Shown piece after piece: positions 59,639-64,000 of a stretch of 64,000 nt of DNA. Source of the stretch: Candidatus Nitrosacidococcus tergens (GTDB taxonomy: Bacteria; Pseudomonadota; Gammaproteobacteria; Nitrosococcales; Nitrosococcaceae); assembly GCF_902810445.1 (NCBI RefSeq), contig NZ_LR778175.1:1631001-1695000 (forward strand), written 5' to 3'. Made by a program: the position numbers and the translations under genes. The notes under the pieces are model-generated. The model saw only the letters and a program-made list of their open reading frames with translations. It was not told the origin of the DNA and ran no database searches. Numbering within the stretch: position 1 is the first letter of the stretch; every line of letters begins with the position of its first letter.

Positions 59639-62600
59639 ATGAAGCGTATATTAATATTTTTTAGTTTTATTTTTGCTATAAATATATCTCATGCAGCTGC
59701 CATTGCTCCAGAGAGTGGTAAGTGGTGGAATCCTCAAAATCCAAATATAAGTTATAGCATTGAAGCACAAGACAATACCCTATCCATAGTTACTTTTACC
59801 TATGATGATCAAGGTAATCCTGAGTGGTACTCAGGCTTTGGTCAAGTTGCAGCAGATGGCTCAACAGCTATTGATTTATTTAAATCAGAAGGTGGATCTT
59901 GTATAGGCTGCTCATATGTCACTCCTACTCAAAGTGATAGTGGTACAGAGATATTGCTAAGTTTTACTGATTCAGGTCATGGTAACTTATCCATAGATGA
60001 TCAGCTTATAACTATTGAAAGGTTTAATTTTAGCCAAAAAAGTAGTGAAGAAAGAATTTTAGGTAATTGGGTAGTTAGTGCACCGTTTGTAGGTCGAAAG
60101 GATGGATCTACTGGATATTCCGATATCGTCTCTTTTTCTGAAAATAATGGGGTTATCACTGGTGAGGGGATATTTAATCAGCTAGGATCTTTATCTCAAC
60201 TAGATGAAAATGGAACATTTCTTAGTATTGTTCCTATCTCTACAGATAAGAATTTAGCAACTCTTTTTACTTTAAATGATATAAATACTTTTGTAGGTAA
60301 AACCTCTATTTTAGATCCTAGCTTAACCCAACAAGAGATAATAGATATATTAAATAGCCAAGGTACACAAACGCTAGGCATTAGAGATAATACAGCAACC
60401 GATTTTAGGCTATCAGATATTAGCATAGCTTTTAATAATCTCGAAAATTTAACTTTATTGCCAGTATCTACAAATCAAAACTCTGTTAGTACACAATTTG
60501 GAAGTAGTACGATCCAAAGTGTAAGTACTACACAACCAGCTGATTCAGCGGCTATAAATGCTACACTGGCTAATAAATTTAGCCAGCTACAACTTGCTGC
60601 TTCCAATACAGCTGCACTTTTTGGCAGTGCATTAAACACTAGCCCTAATACTCTAGCGTTATCAGGCAGCCCTAATACTACTCTAGTGTGGCATGGCACA
60701 GCTCCTCTAACAGCCCCTCCAGCTCCCTCAACTACTGAACCACCTCCACCCTCCACAACTACAGCATCACCCCCAGCCTCAACACCAACTACTACTGCTA
60801 CTACTGGTTGTTCATCTTTTCCCGGATTTAAATCTACAGGTAACTTACCTCAGCCTTATCTGTGCTCAAATGGATTAGCTACTTTTGGTCAAATTTTTAA
60901 TAGGGGTATAGTACCTCAAGGTAAAATAATTACTACTCAATATGACACTCAAGTGGATGTTAAAGCAAGATGGGATGACGGTAGCTTAAAACATGCAGTG
61001 ATTACCATAGATGGTCAACAAGGATTTATAAATTTTAGTGTTATTAATCCTCCAACTAACCAAGAAGCTGCAAACTATAGTGATCCAGGTACTACCTTAA
61101 CTTTAACGAGTGGTCAAAACTATAGTAGTCAAGCTATGCCGTTAAAAACAACTTGGTTAAATGGTCCTCTAGTAGTTGAAGAAATTTTAGAAGATCATAA
61201 TGATCCTAATCTTGTGGTACAGTTCCATGTACGTCACTATAACAATGGAGCTACTCGTACTGAAGCAGTAGTTGAAAACTCTAAAGCTTATGCGCCGCAA
61301 CATACTGTTGCTTATTCAGCACAAATAACATCAGGTAGTGCTACCTTTAATACAGGGCAACTTACTCACTATAAAGCACAGCGTTGGCATCACACACTTT
61401 GGTATAACAATCAAGAGCTAGATAATTATGTTGTACAAGATACTCCTTATATGACGCAGGTTGGAGTAATTGATAAATATCAAGCTAATATTCAGCCCTC
61501 ACAGAGTTATTTGAGTAAAATGCGTCAATCTTGTGCACCCTTAGATAACTGTGAAGACACTACTCAAATGGGTGCTGCAGGTTTAAGTAAAATGATTGGT
61601 CCTTTACCACTTTGGACTACTAGCTATATTACTTATCCACAGGATAAACGTACTTTTACCTATATGTTGGCTGGCGATGATGGAATGGGAGCTTATGATA
61701 TTCATTTTAGGGAAAATAATCAAAACGGTACCTTAAGTAATATGGCCCTTAATTATTATCCCTTAAGTATTGTAGAACACCCCGGTGTTTCCTTAGTTGC
61801 ATGGTCCTATTCTAGCCCTCAAGATAAACTTCCTTGTGATCCTTCTATCTGTACAGATAGATCTTATGGCAATGGGAATAATAATTTATCTTGGGATAAT
61901 TCTCATCAACCTTCAACTGCTTTTATTCCTTATATGGTAACTGGTGACTACTATTGGATGGAAGAGCTAGCGTTTGTTGTATCTAACAACCTTATATGGC
62001 CCCATCCAGTTTATCGGCAAGGAAGTGAAGGTTATATTGATAGTTCAGTTAGCCAGGTACGAGGTAAAGCGTGGGTACTCAGAGAAATCGCTCATGGTGC
62101 ATATTTGCTACCTAATGAATCTGCAACAGCATACCCAACCACAAATGAAATTAACACAATATTAAATAATAATATTTACTTCTTAAATACTGATTATGCA
62201 AATAATCAGCCTCCAAATAATAAAAATTGCATAGCCGTGCCTGGTATAACACAATCAACTGATTGTGCAAATAATATTGGGCAATCTGCTAGTGCAACCT
62301 CAACCCCAGGTATTGTGAATGGTGTTCCTAACACTTCAACATCTCCTTGGATGCATAGTTATTATATGTGGGCTGTACAGCATATTTATATGCTAGGCTA
62401 TACTAACATACAACCATTTGCCCAGTTTATGGCTCAATTCGAGCTTGGAATATTTGGCCCTTACAGCCAGACCGGCTATTGTTGGATAGCCGCAAGTGCT
62501 TATCGACTCAGTGTTAAAGATGCTAATCTTAATTGGCTTACATCTATTCAAGATATTTTTAACGTATCTTTTCCTGATGCAGTAGGGCAACCTTGCCCAT

Positions 62601-62917
62601 CTACAGAGATGTCTCAAGGCTTAGTCAAGGATTGGGGTATATTTAGTACTAAAGTCGCAAATAGTGGATCTGGTCCAATCACGCTAAGCTACCCAACTCA
62701 AATGATGAGCTCCCATGGTGTTGCTGGAGATTTTCCAGATTACATGCAAATTGGTTTAGCTGCTGCAATTGATAGTGGCTCATCTGAATCTATAAGCTAT
62801 GGATCAACAGGCTGGACAAATTATAAATCAGAATACTTTAATACAGCCCGTGAAAAAGCGCATAATGACTGGCCTGTTTGGGCAGTAATACCGCGTAGTC
62901 TTAACGTTACTGAATAA
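59639..62917 (+). CDS. Large exported ENGWWWNP-family protein with additional C-terminal domain
   Basis: 1092 residues, ribosome site AAGGAAAT before ATG. Signal peptide to about 20, then the shared module (PESGKWWNPQNPNISYSIEA; GGSCIGCSYV) and the shared second half (RILGNWVVSAPFVGRK). A Thr/Pro/Ser linker follows (about 357-391), then some 700 residues not in the siblings. This begins CSSFPGFKSTGNLPQPYLCS, then FGQIFNRGIVPQG, VKARWDDGSLKHAV, AQRWHHTLWYNNQEL, a helical part with HQPSTAFIPYMVTGDYYWME, RGKAWVLREIAHGAYLLP and SPWMHSYYMWAVQHIYML. Cys pairs (CAPLDNC, CDPSIC) fit an extracellular protein. The helical repeats recall alpha/alpha-toroid polysaccharide-active enzymes, but no catalytic motif is certain. 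Followed by a strong terminator. Confidence 0.8.
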   Translation: MKRILIFFSFIFAINISHAAAIAPESGKWWNPQNPNISYSIEAQDNTLSIVTFTYDDQGNPEWYSGFGQVAADGSTAIDLFKSEGGSCIGCSYVTPTQSDSGTEILLSFTDSGHGNLSIDDQLITIERFNFSQKSSEERILGNWVVSAPFVGRKDGSTGYSDIVSFSENNGVITGEGIFNQLGSLSQLDENGTFLSIVPISTDKNLATLFTLNDINTFVGKTSILDPSLTQQEIIDILNSQGTQTLGIRDNTATDFRLSDISIAFNNLENLTLLPVSTNQNSVSTQFGSSTIQSVSTTQPADSAAINATLANKFSQLQLAASNTAALFGSALNTSPNTLALSGSPNTTLVWHGTAPLTAPPAPSTTEPPPPSTTTASPPASTPTTTATTGCSSFPGFKSTGNLPQPYLCSNGLATFGQIFNRGIVPQGKIITTQYDTQVDVKARWDDGSLKHAVITIDGQQGFINFSVINPPTNQEAANYSDPGTTLTLTSGQNYSSQAMPLKTTWLNGPLVVEEILEDHNDPNLVVQFHVRHYNNGATRTEAVVENSKAYAPQHTVAYSAQITSGSATFNTGQLTHYKAQRWHHTLWYNNQELDNYVVQDTPYMTQVGVIDKYQANIQPSQSYLSKMRQSCAPLDNCEDTTQMGAAGLSKMIGPLPLWTTSYITYPQDKRTFTYMLAGDDGMGAYDIHFRENNQNGTLSNMALNYYPLSIVEHPGVSLVAWSYSSPQDKLPCDPSICTDRSYGNGNNNLSWDNSHQPSTAFIPYMVTGDYYWMEELAFVVSNNLIWPHPVYRQGSEGYIDSSVSQVRGKAWVLREIAHGAYLLPNESATAYPTTNEINTILNNNIYFLNTDYANNQPPNNKNCIAVPGITQSTDCANNIGQSASATSTPGIVNGVPNTSTSPWMHSYYMWAVQHIYMLGYTNIQPFAQFMAQFELGIFGPYSQTGYCWIAASAYRLSVKDANLNWLTSIQDIFNVSFPDAVGQPCPSTEMSQGLVKDWGIFSTKVANSGSGPITLSYPTQMMSSHGVAGDFPDYMQIGLAAAIDSGSSESISYGSTGWTNYKSEYFNTAREKAHNDWPVWAVIPRSLNVTE

Positions 62918-62936
62918 TAAGAACTATTAAACTCTT

Positions 62937-62975
62937 TAAGGGAGCTCTAGTATTATATGGCTCCCTTATTTTTTA
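62937..62975 (+). terminator. Intrinsic terminator after the large exported protein
   Basis: TAAGGGAGC-(loop)-GCTCCCTTA followed by TTTTTTAT: a nine-pair stem and T-run 20 bases after the stop, ending the paralogue 2-3 operon. Confidence 0.88.
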
Positions 62976-62994
62976 TACGAGTTGAAAAATAATA

Positions 62995-63894
62995 ATGAAA
63001 AATATATTGAACATAATAATTTTAACTCTTTTCTCTTACAATGTTTTTGCTACAGTGCCAGAAAATGGTTGGTGGTGGAATCCTCAGCATCTTGGAGGTG
63101 GATATGATATTAAAATAGAAAATAATGCTTTATTTATAACTACTTTTATTTACAATCAACAAGGACAGCCCATTTGGTATTCAGGAAGAGCTAATAATAT
63201 AGGTAGTAGCGAAAATACTATTACTATTGATTTTTTTGAGTCTAAAGAGGGTGCTTATTCAAATTATACTGATGTAACAGTACAATCCTCTACTCATCCC
63301 AGTATGCAATCTACTTTAAGTTTTATTGATGAAAATCATGGAACTATAACCACCCAAAATCAGCTAATTTCTATTGAGCGATTTTACTTTAATAGCTCAA
63401 AAGGAATTGCGAAAATGTTAGGTGCTTGGTCAGTAAATTTACCCTATATAAAAAGAGAAAATGGGATTATTGGGTTTGCAGATATAGTGCTTTTTTCACA
63501 AATTGATAATCATCAAATTGTGGATAGAGATTCTCGTACGATTATCTCTCAAACAAACATACCTAATGTTTATGTAAGTTTAAATAAAACTTCGGATAAA
63601 CAGTATCTTGCTATAGTAGGTATTTTACAGAGTTTAAATTCATTTTCAGGGATAGCTACTATAGTAAATAATACAGCTAGCGTAGATCAAATGAATAATA
63701 TGCTGCAAAATAACGGGACATTAATGTTAGGTTATCGCAGCGAATCTATTAGGAATTTAGATATTACTTATCCCTTACCCCCGCTACAAGATCAAGAGAT
63801 AAGCACAATGAGTGTCCTACTTAACAAGCTTGCAAAATCAATAGACTCTATACTTTTAAATAAGGTTACTTATTTAAATGCTATACAACACTAG
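62995..63894 (+). CDS. Exported ENGWWWNP-module protein 4
   Basis: 299 residues. Signal peptide (NILNIIILTLFSYNVFA), module VPENGWWWNPQHLGGGYDIK with TLFITTFIYNQQGQ-type strand (ALFITTFIYNQQGQPIWYSG), LSFIDENHGTITTQNQ and SIERFYF, then second half KMLGAWSVNLPYIKRE. Where the three siblings have a CxxC pair, this one reads EGAYSNYTDV, so both cysteines are gone. It has a short gap and its own start after the terminator of paralogue 3. Same expected location, outside the inner membrane; no function assigned. Confidence 0.8.
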   Translation: MKNILNIIILTLFSYNVFATVPENGWWWNPQHLGGGYDIKIENNALFITTFIYNQQGQPIWYSGRANNIGSSENTITIDFFESKEGAYSNYTDVTVQSSTHPSMQSTLSFIDENHGTITTQNQLISIERFYFNSSKGIAKMLGAWSVNLPYIKRENGIIGFADIVLFSQIDNHQIVDRDSRTIISQTNIPNVYVSLNKTSDKQYLAIVGILQSLNSFSGIATIVNNTASVDQMNNMLQNNGTLMLGYRSESIRNLDITYPLPPLQDQEISTMSVLLNKLAKSIDSILLNKVTYLNAIQH

Positions 63895-63910
63895 TAAAAT
63901 ATTGTTTTTT

Positions 63911-64000
63911 TTAAACTAAATTACCCTGATTAGGATTTTTACGCTTTGCTTGAAAATGGCTTTTATTTACCCCTAGATAGAGAGCAACTGGACTTGCAAT
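63911..64000 (-). CDS. Possible C-terminal end of a gene cut by the window edge
   Basis: Reading the minus strand from base 64000 gives 29 open codons with protein-like content (SPVALYLGVNKSHFQAKRKN) to TAA at 63913-63911. A hydrophobic stretch followed by a basic tail would fit the end of a membrane protein. Too little is visible to name it, and it could be chance. Confidence 0.35.
   Translation of the reverse strand: MASPVALYLGVNKSHFQAKRKNPNQGNLV

Overview
The window is chromosomal DNA from an AT-rich (by eye, well under 45% GC) Gram-negative gammaproteobacterium. The evidence is gene content and order: uvrA diverging from a YajR-type MFS gene and ssb; miaA-hfq-hflX-hflK-hflC-hisZ-purA; 4.5S RNA-dnaX-ybaB-recR-aat-infA; guaB-guaA; and rubredoxin/thiE/hemL. 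Outer-membrane porin and TonB receptors confirm two membranes. hisZ and the porin and secreted-protein families would fit Chromatiales-like relatives, perhaps low-GC Nitrosococcus relatives, but that placement is inference. Many genes start with GTG or TTG.

Layout. 1-2603 holds DNA repair and replication genes (uvrA 5' part, yajR, ssb). 2667-7682 is an accessory stretch: a RES-domain protein, an orphan D12 adenine DNA methyltransferase with a possible decayed frame in front of it, a DUF3617-like exported protein, a membrane protein, a glycine-zipper lipoprotein and a coiled-coil exported protein. 7875-15965 holds two tandem CNNM/CorC transporters, a JAMM peptidase next to a MoeB/ThiF E1-like enzyme, prmC, an NDUFA9-like SDR, cca (HD active site lost) and a CelD-like acetyltransferase. 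16463-29081 is housekeeping: tRNA-Ser(GGA), rho, the miaA-purA run, 4.5S RNA, dnaX to infA. 29178-36430 has a porin, tadA, and guaBA with a KAP-like P-loop NTPase sitting between guaA and tadA.

37045-50705 is the most striking part, an iron-uptake island. Three complete TonB-dependent siderophore receptors and the C-terminal stump of a fourth lie in one row, punctuated by near-identical terminator/Fur-box modules. A complete TtpC-type energising operon follows on the other strand (DUF3450, TtpC, ExbB, ExbD, TonB, TPR protein), with its own Fur-like box. Receptors and energiser probably work together: the ExbB/ExbD/TtpC/TonB complex would drive import through the three receptors under iron control. 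The repeats and the stump record past recombination in the array.

50862-57165 returns to conserved genes (rubredoxin, thiE, a MscS channel with an unusual exported N-terminus, hemL, uvrD). From 57626 to 63894 come four consecutive genes for exported proteins sharing a Trp-rich N-terminal module (ENGWWWNP). The third carries an additional, roughly 700-residue C-terminal region and may be an enzyme. The function of this family is not recognised here and it is the best candidate for an undescribed system. The right edge may cut the 3' end of another minus-strand gene.
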